DNA of 64,000 nt from Winogradskyella eximia. GTDB lineage: Bacteria > Bacteroidota > Bacteroidia > Flavobacteriales > Flavobacteriaceae. A model generated the notes under the pieces. That model had not been told where the DNA came from, did not search any database, and saw only the letters and a list, made by a program, of their open reading frames with translations. This document shows, in pieces, positions 8,631 to 17,161 of this stretch (the stretch's first letter is position 1; the number at the start of each line of letters is the position of its first letter). The DNA lies in assembly GCF_003386165.1 (NCBI RefSeq), contig NZ_QRDV01000007.1:180691-244690 (forward strand), in the 5' to 3' direction. Both the position numbers and the translations under genes were made by a program.

Positions 8631-9209
8631 ATGTTTAACAAAAATATAAAATTAGTCATTTTCGCATTAATTATTGCTTATGCAATATATCAATTCACTG
8701 AAGGTTATATAGGTAATGGTATTATGTACATCTTACTTTCTACTATTTTCATATTCCTTTACTTTAAAAATGAAATGATTTTACTCGCTTTTTTAAAATT
8801 AAGAAAGCAAGATTTTGTAGGAGCAAAGAAATGGTTAGACAAAATTAAAAATCCTGAAGGTGCTTTAGTAAAAAAACAACAAGGCTATTTAAACTATTTA
8901 AATGGTATTATGGTTTCTCAAACTAATATGAATGAAGCCGAAGGTTACTTTAAAAAAGCCATTAGCTTAGGATTATCTATGGACCATGATTTGGCGATGG
9001 CTAAATTAAACTTAGCAGGAATTGCATTTTCTAAACGTAGAAAACCAGAAGCTCAAAAATTATTAGCAGAAGCTGAAAAATTAGATAAAAGAGATATGCT
9101 TGCGGATCAAATTAAAATGATGAAGCAGCAAATGAAAAAAGCAATAGTACCTAAGCAACAATATGGCCAGCCTACTTCGGCTCGTCAGAATCGTCGTAGT
9201 AGAAGGTAA
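8631..9209 (+). CDS. small membrane-anchored TPR protein
   Basis: A 192-residue protein. Two hydrophobic helices span about residues 6-22 and 28-50 (IMYILLSTIFIFLYF), followed by a soluble helical region with TPR-like helix pairs, for example MNEAEGYFKKAISLG with DLAMAKLNLAGIAFSKRRKP and EAQKLLAEAEKLD. The tail is basic (ARQNRRSRR). The TPR part probably faces the cytoplasm. It may act as a scaffold, but the partner is unknown. The start was chosen as the ATG rather than the upstream TTG because of the promoter element at 8599-8606. A terminator follows directly. Confidence 0.75.
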   Translation: MFNKNIKLVIFALIIAYAIYQFTEGYIGNGIMYILLSTIFIFLYFKNEMILLAFLKLRKQDFVGAKKWLDKIKNPEGALVKKQQGYLNYLNGIMVSQTNMNEAEGYFKKAISLGLSMDHDLAMAKLNLAGIAFSKRRKPEAQKLLAEAEKLDKRDMLADQIKMMKQQMKKAIVPKQQYGQPTSARQNRRSRR

Positions 9210-9236
9210 AACTTAAAATACAGTTTATAACACATA

Positions 9237-9278
9237 AAAAAAGGCCTAAACATTAATATGTTTAAGCCTTTTTTAATT
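9237..9278 (+). terminator. terminator after the TPR gene
   Basis: GGCCTAAACA pairs with TGTTTAAGCC with one mismatch around a short loop, with an A-run before and a T-run after. It lies about 30 bases after the stop at 9209. Confidence 0.7.
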
Positions 9279-9300
9279 TACTACGTAATTATATATCATT

Positions 9301-9447
9301 TTAGTCTCGTTTATTTTTAGACCTCAATTCAACTTTTTTATCGATATTTATTTTCCATTCTTCGCCTTTTAATATCAACTCAGTGGAAAATGCCCGTCTA
9401 GCAATCATTATCTTTATAGACTTACCATTATGAAATAAGAATTCTTT
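9301..9447 (-). pseudogene. possible gene remnant downstream of cardiolipin synthase
   Basis: On the minus strand a frame is open from after an in-frame TAG (9448-9450) to a TAA at 9301-9303. It encodes 48 residues with a protein-like composition, ending GEEWKINIDKKVELRSKNKRD. The only ATG would give 35 residues starting MIARRAFSTELILKG. I do not recognise a family. It could be the C-terminal end of a lost gene, a genuine very small protein, or chance. Confidence 0.3.
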
Positions 9448-9478
9448 CTATAACATGCATGCCTTAATGACTTCAAAC

Positions 9479-10927
9479 TTATAATAAAGGTGCCATTAAA
9501 CGAGCAACAGATTCTATAAGTTTTGTTTGTTTAGAGCGCTGTTGCCATGATTTTAAATCTAGTTGTTCACAATCTTTTAAATCATCATTAAAGAACTCAG
9601 TGAGTTGATTGCTAATGTCTTTATTATAGATTAAAGCATTGACTTCAAAATTAATATTGAAACTTCTATAATCCATATTGGTGGTTCCAACGGTACTAAA
9701 TACTCCATCAACTACCATAGTTTTTGCATGTATAAAGCCTTTAGTATAGCGATACACCTCTACTCCTGCCTCTAAAAGCGACTCTAAATAAGAATTGGTT
9801 GCATATTCTGCTATCCAAGAATCGGAGGTTTTAGGCACAATGATTTTAACTTTTATATTGCTTCTGGCGGTTACTTGAAGCGCTGTAACAATTTCGCTAT
9901 TAGGAATAAAATAAGGCGTTGTAATGTACACATGATCTTCTGCATTGGTAATAGCCACAAAAATAGCTTCCATAATATTAGACCAATCTGTATCTGGCCC
10001 ACTAGCTGCTATTTGAAGTGGTACATTTTCTTTACAATTATGTTCTGGGAAATAGGTTTTTGAAATCTCTAATGCTTCTTGACTTACAAAATCCCAAGTT
10101 GTAAAAAACAATATCTGTAATGGTTTAACCGCCTCACCAATAATACGGATATGTGTATCTCGCCAATAACGCTTATTATTAGCATTTACATAATTATCTG
10201 AAATATTTATTCCGCCAACATAGCCAATTTTACCATCTATAACTATAATTTTTCGGTGATCGCGATAATTCATTTGCCCTGTAAATTTTGAAAAAAGCAC
10301 AGGCATAAACGGATTCATTTCAATACCAGAATCCTTTATTTTGCTTTTCATTTTAGATGAAATCGAACTTCCCACATCATCTATAACGATTCTAACTTCT
10401 AAACCTTCATTAGCTTTTTCACATAATAGATTAAGAACTTCTGTTCCTATTTTATCATCTTTAATTACAAAATATTCGAGATGAATATGATGCTGAGCTT
10501 CTTTTAAATCTTTTAAAAGTAGTTTAAACTTATTATCACCATTTTTAATGAGCTTAACATCATTATTAATAGTTAACTTAGATTTTTCACTATTATATAA
10601 TAATGGAATGAGTTTCGATTTTTGATCAAGTAAATCATCTACGACATTAATCTCTTTTGTATCGAGTTCTAACTGTTCTTGAATCTTTTTTACTATAGAT
10701 TGATTTAAAACATGCTTTCTGCTAAAGATTTTTGTTTTACGGTATTCTTGTCCAAAAAGATAGTACACAATTAAACCTAAAAACGGTAAAGCCAGCAAAC
10801 CAATAATATAACTTAATGCTTTGGTTGGGTTCAGTTTTTTATGCAGAATGGTGACCACAGCAGATAATGCTATGGCATAATTGAGTACAATTAAAATTTG
10901 CCAGATATGATTTCTAACAAATTCCAA
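9479..10927 (-). CDS. cls: cardiolipin synthase (phospholipase D family)
   Basis: Inner-membrane enzyme that condenses two phosphatidylglycerols to cardiolipin and glycerol. It is 482 residues, typical for bacterial Cls. Two N-terminal transmembrane helices lie at about residues 8-28 and 38-58 (ALSYIIGLLALPFLGLIVYYLFG). The two HxK(x4)D catalytic motifs are HRKIIVIDG at 224-232 and HAKTMVVDG at 400-408, each followed by the usual GG or GTTNMDYRS context. The lytic transglycosylase gene ends 3 bases before this start, so the two are probably one transcript acting on the envelope. Confidence 0.93.
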   Translation of the reverse strand: MEFVRNHIWQILIVLNYAIALSAVVTILHKKLNPTKALSYIIGLLALPFLGLIVYYLFGQEYRKTKIFSRKHVLNQSIVKKIQEQLELDTKEINVVDDLLDQKSKLIPLLYNSEKSKLTINNDVKLIKNGDNKFKLLLKDLKEAQHHIHLEYFVIKDDKIGTEVLNLLCEKANEGLEVRIVIDDVGSSISSKMKSKIKDSGIEMNPFMPVLFSKFTGQMNYRDHRKIIVIDGKIGYVGGINISDNYVNANNKRYWRDTHIRIIGEAVKPLQILFFTTWDFVSQEALEISKTYFPEHNCKENVPLQIAASGPDTDWSNIMEAIFVAITNAEDHVYITTPYFIPNSEIVTALQVTARSNIKVKIIVPKTSDSWIAEYATNSYLESLLEAGVEVYRYTKGFIHAKTMVVDGVFSTVGTTNMDYRSFNINFEVNALIYNKDISNQLTEFFNDDLKDCEQLDLKSWQQRSKQTKLIESVARLMAPLL

Positions 10928-10930
10928 TAA

Positions 10931-11884
10931 TTAAGATTTAGTATTATAATAGCCTTCTTTTGGAATTTCAATCTGGTAAGATTTTCTAGACTTGTTATTT
11001 AAATGAGGCTCTCTTAACCATGGGTTATGGAGTTTTAAAATCTTATAATTAATACCAAATTGCTTAGCAAACTTAGCAAAATCCGTAACTGCTGTATCCA
11101 CTTCAACTTTATAAGTTGGAACTTCTTTATATAAATGCGATTTATTAAAATTGAATCCGTATTTGCTTGGGTTAGATAATATTTCTTTCAATGCCACGAT
11201 TCTAAACACGTAACGTCCTGTTTCTTCACCTAACAATAGATCGTAATACCCATCAACATCTTGTTCTTTTAAACGTCTAGAAACACCATAATTCCCAGCA
11301 TTATATGCTGCTGCTGCTTTGGTCCAAGATCCTAAACTTTCTTTCGCTTTCTTTAAATAATCACATGCGACTTCAGTTGCTTTTTCTAAGTTATAACGTT
11401 CGTCTACATTGTCGTTTACTTCTAAACCATTTTCACGTCCTGTAGCTTTCATAATTTGCCAAACACCACTTGCACCTGCTGGTGATTTTGCTGTTTGCAC
11501 CAATCCACTTTCTATAACTGCGAGATACTTAAAATCATCTGGAACACCATTGCGTTTCAAAATTGGCTCTATAATTGGAAAGTATTTTTGTGCGCGCTTA
11601 AACATTAAAAGCCCATTAGATTGCCAATAGGTATTTACCAATAATTCTTTATCCATTCTTTCATAGATATCTGGATCTTGAATAGGCACCATTTCACCTG
11701 CAAAATTTAAATTCTCAGGCATTTCTAATGCGTACACATTATAGTTGTTTACAATTGGATCTTCTTTACCTAATAAAAAATCTGATGGTGCTTTTTCATC
11801 TGGAGCTTTTTGCATGGCGAATATAAATAAGCCAGATATACAAATTACACCTATTAATGCTAAGCTATTCTTTATGTATTTCAT
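10931..11884 (-). CDS. membrane-anchored lytic transglycosylase (SLT domain)
   Basis: A 317-residue periplasmic murein-cleaving enzyme. It has an N-terminal signal or anchor (residues 7-23, SLALIGVICISGLFIFA) and a goose-lysozyme-like SLT domain at about 100-220. The catalytic Glu125 is in YLAVIESGL, followed by SPAGASGVWQIM and later AAAAYNAGNYGVSRRL. The C-terminal part (about 255-315) resembles a LysM-like region, with VDTAVTDFAKFAKQFGINY and LKLHNPWL, and may bind peptidoglycan as in MltD. It is co-directional with cls and separated by 3 bases. Confidence 0.88.
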   Translation of the reverse strand: MKYIKNSLALIGVICISGLFIFAMQKAPDEKAPSDFLLGKEDPIVNNYNVYALEMPENLNFAGEMVPIQDPDIYERMDKELLVNTYWQSNGLLMFKRAQKYFPIIEPILKRNGVPDDFKYLAVIESGLVQTAKSPAGASGVWQIMKATGRENGLEVNDNVDERYNLEKATEVACDYLKKAKESLGSWTKAAAAYNAGNYGVSRRLKEQDVDGYYDLLLGEETGRYVFRIVALKEILSNPSKYGFNFNKSHLYKEVPTYKVEVDTAVTDFAKFAKQFGINYKILKLHNPWLREPHLNNKSRKSYQIEIPKEGYYNTKS

Positions 11885-12030
11885 AGTATTTCTTTTTATG
11901 GATTATAGAATCTTACATGCTATGCGTTGTTAATCATTTCTTTAAATGTTTAAGCAATTTGCATGACAGATTCAGAATTTTGTTTTTTAGTAATATATAA
12001 ATGTAATCAATCTACGATGAAGATTCAAAT

Positions 12031-12693
12031 TCAGCCTTCAATAAGTTTTGGTAAATTTTCGTTAAACCATTTAAACTTATTAATAATCATTATATGAGTT
12101 CCGCCTTTAATAACAATACAATTTCCTCCACAAGAGTGTGGAAAAACAGCGTCCTTATCTCCATGAATATAAATTGCATTAGGAATTGCTTCTTCTTGTT
12201 CCCAGCAAACGACATGCTTAATGGCCCAATCGAGATAGGTTTTATTATTTACAGAAAGGTATTTTTTATATAAATCGACGCGTTTTTTTATTGTTTCTCC
12301 TAAAGCATATTTTGCTAATAAATCTATATTACTAACTAATTGTGTTGGTAGTATTTTATATGCTTTGGTTACTTTTAATAGTTTTAATCGTTTAGGCAAC
12401 TCATGATGCGACTTTACACTAGAAACAACAAACAATTTTTTCACCGTTAAGTACTTGCTCATTTCTTGTACCAACATGCCTCCAAAAGATACGCCAAGCA
12501 ATACTATATTATCATGCTTTATAAATGTACACATACGCTTGGCATAAGCCTGAAACGTTTCTGTTTTAGTTGGTATCTGCCATTCTAGCCAATGCACCTC
12601 ATAAGAGGTCTCTGGAAGTTTTATATATTCAAAAATAGAAGGATTTGCTGCCATGCCTGGCATTAAATATACATGTGTTAATTTAGTGTTCAT
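12031..12693 (-). CDS. alpha/beta hydrolase
   Basis: A 220-residue protein with the alpha/beta hydrolase fold. The N-terminal strand is HVYLMPGMAANPSIF, the nucleophile elbow is GVSFGG with Ser69, and AIYIHGDKDAVFP supplies the acid strand Asp. GGTHIMI near residue 205 carries the likely catalytic His. It has no signal peptide, so it is probably cytosolic. The ester or amide substrate cannot be read from sequence. It stands alone, divergent from the GNAT-like gene at 12846. Confidence 0.8.
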   Translation of the reverse strand: MNTKLTHVYLMPGMAANPSIFEYIKLPETSYEVHWLEWQIPTKTETFQAYAKRMCTFIKHDNIVLLGVSFGGMLVQEMSKYLTVKKLFVVSSVKSHHELPKRLKLLKVTKAYKILPTQLVSNIDLLAKYALGETIKKRVDLYKKYLSVNNKTYLDWAIKHVVCWEQEEAIPNAIYIHGDKDAVFPHSCGGNCIVIKGGTHIMIINKFKWFNENLPKLIEG

Positions 12694-12772
12694 TTGGTAA
12701 AATTGGAGCGTCCTAATTAATTACAATTTAAGGTTTTAACAACAATAACCTAATTCTTAAGTTGATTTTTTG

Positions 12773-12780
12773 TACCTTTG
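12773..12780 (+). promoter_or_regulatory. TACCTTTG -7 element of the GNAT-like gene
   Basis: TACCTTTG matches TAnnTTTG, 66 bases before the ATG at 12846, and is followed by GCACAGC. It is one of the better-looking elements in the window. Confidence 0.5.
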
Positions 12781-12845
12781 CACAGCAAAACTATATAAAA
12801 TATAGTATCTACGCTACCAACCGCTGAATTTAATATAAAGAAATT

Positions 12846-13142
12846 ATGACAGAAACTGCTGAACTAATTGACAATGATTTCCTTCGTCAATTTGAATTAA
12901 AGGTTGAAAACGAAATGGCTATTATTGAATATTCTTTACAAGAACGAAAGATATTCTTAACAAAAATGATTATTCCAGATAGCATTAGAACAGATGAATT
13001 TGAACTAGATTTTATTGACCTAGTATTCTCAAATATTAAAGAGCGAAACATTAGTGTGGTACCAACAAGTCCTGAAATTGCTAAGTTTGTAAGACGTAAT
13101 AGAAAGTATAAGCGAATGTTACCAGTGGGTATTCGTATATAA
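12846..13142 (+). CDS. short GNAT-like protein lacking the acetyl-CoA P-loop
   Basis: A 98-residue protein with the layout of the minimal single-domain N-acetyltransferase-like family: FELKVENEMAIIEYSLQERK, IFLTKMIIPDSIR, then ISVVPTSPEIAKFVRRNRKYK. That family normally has an acetyl-CoA-binding RGKGxG loop after the third strand. Here the equivalent stretch reads RTDEFEL, so the loop glycines are missing. The protein may bind another ligand or have a non-catalytic role. It has its own promoter element and a strong bidirectional terminator, which suggests an independent single-gene unit. Confidence 0.65.
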   Translation: MTETAELIDNDFLRQFELKVENEMAIIEYSLQERKIFLTKMIIPDSIRTDEFELDFIDLVFSNIKERNISVVPTSPEIAKFVRRNRKYKRMLPVGIRI

Positions 13143-13161
13143 TTTGAAGAACATACATCAT

Positions 13162-13198
13162 AAAAAAATCCGAAACTTTAAAAGTTTCGGATTTTTTT
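13162..13198. terminator. bidirectional terminator
   Basis: A 17-base arm with seven A then ATCCGAAACTT-type sequence pairs perfectly with its complement ending in seven T, around a 3-base loop. It lies between the GNAT-like gene (stop 13142) and the convergent lipoprotein gene (stop 13219). Confidence 0.85.
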
Positions 13199-13218
13199 AT
13201 TGTAATTAATATTAACTA

Positions 13219-13686
13219 TTAGTAATTCACATCAATTATTCCATTCTCCAACATTATTGACTCTTCCCCTTCAGCAGTAAAAGCAGTCAGTGTTCCTGTA
13301 AAAGTTGCTGTCAATCTAGAGCCATTATTAACGCTTACAACAGAATTAAACGCTCCGCTATCATAAAAATACTCACCATTAATAAGGTATTCAAAAGCAT
13401 ACAATGAAAAGGTTCCTAAATCACCCACTTCCGTTTCAAAATTAATAGTTCTAGAAGCGTCGGTTCCTACTGTAGCTGTTACATTCAATATTGTAAATTG
13501 TTCACCATCAAAAATGAATGTATCTCTCTCAACAATAACTGTGTCAAATGTAACTACCTGACCTTCAATTGTCACGGTAAGTTCGTTAGAAGCTCCATTA
13601 TTATCACTTCCATCATCATCTTTATTACAAGAGGTAGATAATATTAAACCGACTACAACACATAAGTTAAAAAATGTTTTTTTCAT
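13219..13686 (-). CDS. surface lipoprotein, hypothetical
   Basis: A 155-residue lipoprotein. The signal peptide ends in the lipobox STSC with Cys20, followed at once by NKDDDGSD. An acidic run after the cysteine is the lipoprotein export signal known from Bacteroidota, so the protein is predicted to be on the outer face of the outer membrane. The mature part is rich in beta-strand and Thr/Val patterns (LTVTIEGQVVTFDTVIVE, RTINFETEVGDLGTFSLYAF) and resembles small beta-sandwich lipoproteins. The family is not recognised with confidence. It is convergent with the GNAT-like gene. Confidence 0.7.
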   Translation of the reverse strand: MKKTFFNLCVVVGLILSTSCNKDDDGSDNNGASNELTVTIEGQVVTFDTVIVERDTFIFDGEQFTILNVTATVGTDASRTINFETEVGDLGTFSLYAFEYLINGEYFYDSGAFNSVVSVNNGSRLTATFTGTLTAFTAEGEESIMLENGIIDVNY

Positions 13687-13732
13687 AATATACTAGTTTT
13701 GTTAAGATTGTAAATCTAACTTAAGAAATAAC

Positions 13733-15061
13733 CTACGCAAACTCTTTAATAAAATTAAACCGAACCAATCCATCTTCATCAATCTCTGTAAGTTTAACGT
13801 CATGTATAGTATTCACCAGTTCTGGATTCCAAGGTGCTTTTACTTTCACATAGTTTTCCGTAAAACCATGAATATAACCTTCTTTATTTTCTCCTTCAAA
13901 CAATACGGTACGGCTAGTCTGTAATTGATTTTCGTAAAAAGCTCTTCGTTTTTTAGCAGACAAACCTCTTAACATTTTACTGCGTTTAGATCGCTTAGCT
14001 TTAGATACCACGTTAGGCATATTTGCCGCTTCTGTATTATCACGTTCTGAATATTGAAACACATGCAAATAAGAGATATCTAATGCATTCAAAAAGTTAT
14101 ACGTTTCTAAAAACAATTCATCGGTTTCACCAGGAAAACCAACAATAACGTCTACTCCAATACATGCATGAGGCATTACTTCTTTTATTTTTGATACTCT
14201 ATCTACATACAACTCTTTCATGTAACGACGTTTCATCTTTTTTAAGATGTCATTACTTCCACTTTGTAATGGTATATGAAAATGAGGTACAAATGCTCTA
14301 GATTTAGATACTAAATCTATGGTTTCATTTTTTAATAAATTGGGTTCAATAGAAGATATTCTTAAACGCTCAATGCCTTTAACCTTATCGAGTTCAGTTA
14401 CGAGATCTAAAAAGGTATGTTCGTGCTTTTTATTCCCAAACTCTCCTTTGCCATAGTCACCAATATTAACACCTGTAAGTACAATTTCTTTAATCCCTTG
14501 CTCAGAAATTTCCTTTGCATTTTTTAGAACATTGCTTATAGTATCACTACGAGAAATCCCTCTAGCTAGCGGAATTGTGCAATAAGTACATTTATAATCG
14601 CAACCATCTTGTACTTTTAAAAAAGCTCTTGTTCTGTCTCCAATAGAATAACTACCAACATAAAAATCGGCTTCTTCAATTTCGCAAGAATGAACTTCAC
14701 CAAAATCGTTTTTAGTTAAATCATTTAAGTAATCTGTAATTTTGAATTTCTCTGTTGCTCCCAGAACCAAATCCACACCATTTACATCTGCTAATTCCTC
14801 TGGTTTTAATTGCGCGTAGCAACCAATGGCAGCAACAAAAGCTTCAGGATTATTCTTTTGTGCTTGCTTTACAATAGTTTTAAAACGCTTATCTGCATTT
14901 TCAGTAACCGAACAAGTGTTTATGACGTATACATCAGCAGATTCTTTAAAATCTACACGATCAAAACCTTCGTCATTAAAACCTCTAGCTATAGTAGATG
15001 TTTCTGAGAAATTAAGTTTACAACCTAATGTATAAAATGCGACTTTTTTTGTTGGATTCAT
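13733..15061 (-). CDS. mtaB: tRNA t6A37 methylthiotransferase MtaB
   Basis: Radical-SAM enzyme that adds a methylthio group to t6A at position 37 of ANN-decoding tRNAs, giving ms2t6A. The protein has 442 residues. The N-terminal methylthiotransferase domain has cluster cysteines Cys14 (TLGCKLN), Cys50 (INTCSVT) and Cys81 (IGCYAQ). The radical-SAM CxxxCxxC is CDYKCTYC with Cys154, 158 and 161. The TRAM-like tail runs from about 375. The signature DGCDYKCTYCTIPLARG fits MtaB rather than MiaB or RimO. Its promoter element TAAATTTG lies at 15084-15091, so the gene is divergent from the peptide-binding lipoprotein. Confidence 0.93.
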   Translation of the reverse strand: MNPTKKVAFYTLGCKLNFSETSTIARGFNDEGFDRVDFKESADVYVINTCSVTENADKRFKTIVKQAQKNNPEAFVAAIGCYAQLKPEELADVNGVDLVLGATEKFKITDYLNDLTKNDFGEVHSCEIEEADFYVGSYSIGDRTRAFLKVQDGCDYKCTYCTIPLARGISRSDTISNVLKNAKEISEQGIKEIVLTGVNIGDYGKGEFGNKKHEHTFLDLVTELDKVKGIERLRISSIEPNLLKNETIDLVSKSRAFVPHFHIPLQSGSNDILKKMKRRYMKELYVDRVSKIKEVMPHACIGVDVIVGFPGETDELFLETYNFLNALDISYLHVFQYSERDNTEAANMPNVVSKAKRSKRSKMLRGLSAKKRRAFYENQLQTSRTVLFEGENKEGYIHGFTENYVKVKAPWNPELVNTIHDVKLTEIDEDGLVRFNFIKEFA

Positions 15062-15083
15062 TCTTGTACTTTTACCAAGTTGG

Positions 15084-15091
15084 CAAATTTA
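15084..15091 (-). promoter_or_regulatory. TAAATTTG -7 element of mtaB
   Basis: The minus strand reads TAAATTTG, 23 bases upstream of the mtaB ATG. It also overlaps the extended, probably untranslated start region of the divergent gene (TTG at 15080), which supports starting that gene at 15107. Confidence 0.5.
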
Positions 15092-15106
15092 CAACATATA
15101 AATTAT

Positions 15107-16726
15107 ATGCTAAAACTCACACCATTCTTATTCAACAGATTGCTATATGCTTCATTAATTATGATGATATTTTCATGTAGCTCAAAAGAAAATAATGAAC
15201 TAGACCATCTAGTTTTTAGATACAATGAACACAAAAATATAGGTTCATTAGATCCTGCATTCTCAAAGGATTTAGCAGATATTTGGGCAACACATCAGTT
15301 ATTTAATGGTTTGGTGCAGATGGATGACCAACTAAATGTAAAACCATGTATTGCCAAAAAGTGGACCATTACTGATAGTGCAAAAACGTATACATTTACC
15401 TTACGTAAGGATGTCTATTTTCATAAACATAATTTGTTTGGAAAAGATTCAACGAGAACTACAACAGCTTCAGATTTTGAATATAGCTTTAACCGATTAA
15501 GAGATAATACCATTGCCTCACCTGGAAGTTGGGTTTTAAATAAAGTTGAAGATTTTTCTGCAATCAACGATTCTACTTTTCAAATTAGATTAAAACAACC
15601 TTTTCCTGCGTTTCTAGGCTTACTCACCATGAAATATTGCTCAGTGGTTCCCAAAGAAATTGTAGAACATTATGGCAATGATTTTAGGTCAAATCCCATA
15701 GGAACTGGTCCTTTTAAGTTTAAACGCTGGGAAGAAAATTTAAAATTAGTCTTTAGACGAAACAACCATTATTTTGAAACAGATGATAAAGGACAGCAAC
15801 TACCCTATCTAGAAGCTATTGCTATTACTTTTTTACCAGATAAACAGAGTGAATTTCTGCAGTTTGCGCAAGGTAATATTGATTTTGTTTCTGGTTTAGA
15901 CGGCTCTTATAAAGACGAAATTTTAACAGCAGAAGGTAAATTAAGAACAAATTACGCTGAAGATGTAAAAATGATACGAGGTCCATATCTTAACACAGAA
16001 TACTTAGCGTTTTTTATGGAAACGGATGTTAATACTATTAAATCTTTAAAATTAAGAAAAGCGATTAATGTTGGTTTTGACCGGAGTAAAATGATGACTT
16101 ATTTAAGAAATGGCATCGGAATTCCTGCAAATGGTGGCTTTATTCCAAAAGGCTTACCAGGTTTTGATGCTTCAATAGGCTATACATATCAACCCGATTT
16201 AGCAAAACAATTAGTATCAGAATTTAAAGCAGAAACAGGCATAAACCAACCAGAAATAACACTAACCACAACGAGTAATTATTTAAGTTTTTGTGAATTC
16301 ATTCAACGTGAGCTGCAAAAAACAGGGCTGTTAGTAAATGTAGATGTAATACCACCTTCAAGCTTAAAAGACTCCAAAGCAAATGGACAACTCGATTTTT
16401 TTAGAGCGAGTTGGATTGCTGATTATCCTGATGCAGAAAATTACTTATCCTTATATTACAGTAAGAATTTTGCACCAAATGGACCTAACTACACGCATTT
16501 TAAAAATGAAGTATTCGACAGAATGTATGAAGCTGCATATTTAGAAACGGATCCAGATTTAAGAGCGCAACTGTACACAAAAATGGATGCATTGATTATG
16601 GATTCTGCTCCTATTGTACCTCTTTTTTATGATGAAGTGGTTAGATTTACTAGAAAACACGTGAATGGCTTAGGTATTAACGCTACTAATTTACTGGAAT
16701 TAAAATCGGTAAGAAAGTCTAACTAA
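15107..16726 (+). CDS. peptide/solute-binding lipoprotein, SBP family 5 (OppA/DppA-like)
   Basis: A 539-residue extracytoplasmic solute-binding protein. With the ATG at 15107 the signal peptide ends in the lipobox IFSC (Cys24), giving a lipoprotein. The family 5 pattern is clear: an early LDPAFSKDLADIWATHQLFNGL segment, KKWTITDSAKTYTFTLRKDVYFH, NPIGTGPFKFKRW, and later LRKAINVGFDRSKM and DFFRASWIADYPDAENY. Such proteins deliver oligopeptides or similar ligands to an ABC importer. No permease or ATPase gene is adjacent, so it is an orphan here. I preferred the ATG to an in-frame TTG at 15080 because it gives a clean signal peptide. Confidence 0.88.
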   Translation: MLKLTPFLFNRLLYASLIMMIFSCSSKENNELDHLVFRYNEHKNIGSLDPAFSKDLADIWATHQLFNGLVQMDDQLNVKPCIAKKWTITDSAKTYTFTLRKDVYFHKHNLFGKDSTRTTTASDFEYSFNRLRDNTIASPGSWVLNKVEDFSAINDSTFQIRLKQPFPAFLGLLTMKYCSVVPKEIVEHYGNDFRSNPIGTGPFKFKRWEENLKLVFRRNNHYFETDDKGQQLPYLEAIAITFLPDKQSEFLQFAQGNIDFVSGLDGSYKDEILTAEGKLRTNYAEDVKMIRGPYLNTEYLAFFMETDVNTIKSLKLRKAINVGFDRSKMMTYLRNGIGIPANGGFIPKGLPGFDASIGYTYQPDLAKQLVSEFKAETGINQPEITLTTTSNYLSFCEFIQRELQKTGLLVNVDVIPPSSLKDSKANGQLDFFRASWIADYPDAENYLSLYYSKNFAPNGPNYTHFKNEVFDRMYEAAYLETDPDLRAQLYTKMDALIMDSAPIVPLFYDEVVRFTRKHVNGLGINATNLLELKSVRKSN

Positions 16727-16804
16727 TTAGAGAAACAAAATAGGTCTCAAAATGCCAAAGTTGATCTGGATATCTAAAAATACTCGAAGTGTTTTTATTT
16801 AGAT
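16727..16804. other. spacer after the peptide-binding lipoprotein gene
   Basis: A short AT-rich spacer between the SBP gene and the minus-strand remnant. I see no strong terminator hairpin and no gene. Confidence 0.4.
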
Positions 16805-17158
16805 TTAATTGCCACCAATAGATTCACCGTCTTTAGCATTTAATTTCACCTCACTTAAATAACTCAAAATATTACCATGAGAATCAACGTTACCAACAAA
16901 ACCATGAGTTGCTGAATAGTGAAGAAAAAACTCTTTACCCTTTCCTTTATCCCTATCTGTTAGCTGCTGACAATGAACTTTTACACAATCCTTGTATTTC
17001 TTTTTAGGTGTTTTAAATTTTTGATCTACCGCAATAACTTCGTAACTCCAACTTTTATCATTTTCTAGCCAATTATCACCAAGAACTGGTTTTACAGGTA
17101 ATACAATTGATTCTTTTAATGATTTCTTATCGTTGTTGTATATGGTTTGTTGCGTGTT
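16805..17158 (-). pseudogene. 5'-truncated gene remnant, hypothetical
   Basis: On the minus strand a frame is open for 117 residues between TAA stops at 17159-17161 and 16805-16807, but it contains no ATG near its beginning. The composition is clearly protein-like: LKESIVLPVKPVLGDNWLEN, SWSYEVIAVDQKFKTPKKKY, VKVHCQQLTDRDKGKGKEFF and HGFVGNVDSHGNILSYLSEV, ending DGESIGGN. The missing N-terminus falls where the attC-like element at 17162-17259 begins. The most economical reading is a chromosomal gene cut by acquisition of the neighbouring element. The first dozen codons may themselves belong to the element. No family is recognised. Confidence 0.55.
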
Positions 17159-17161
17159 TTA

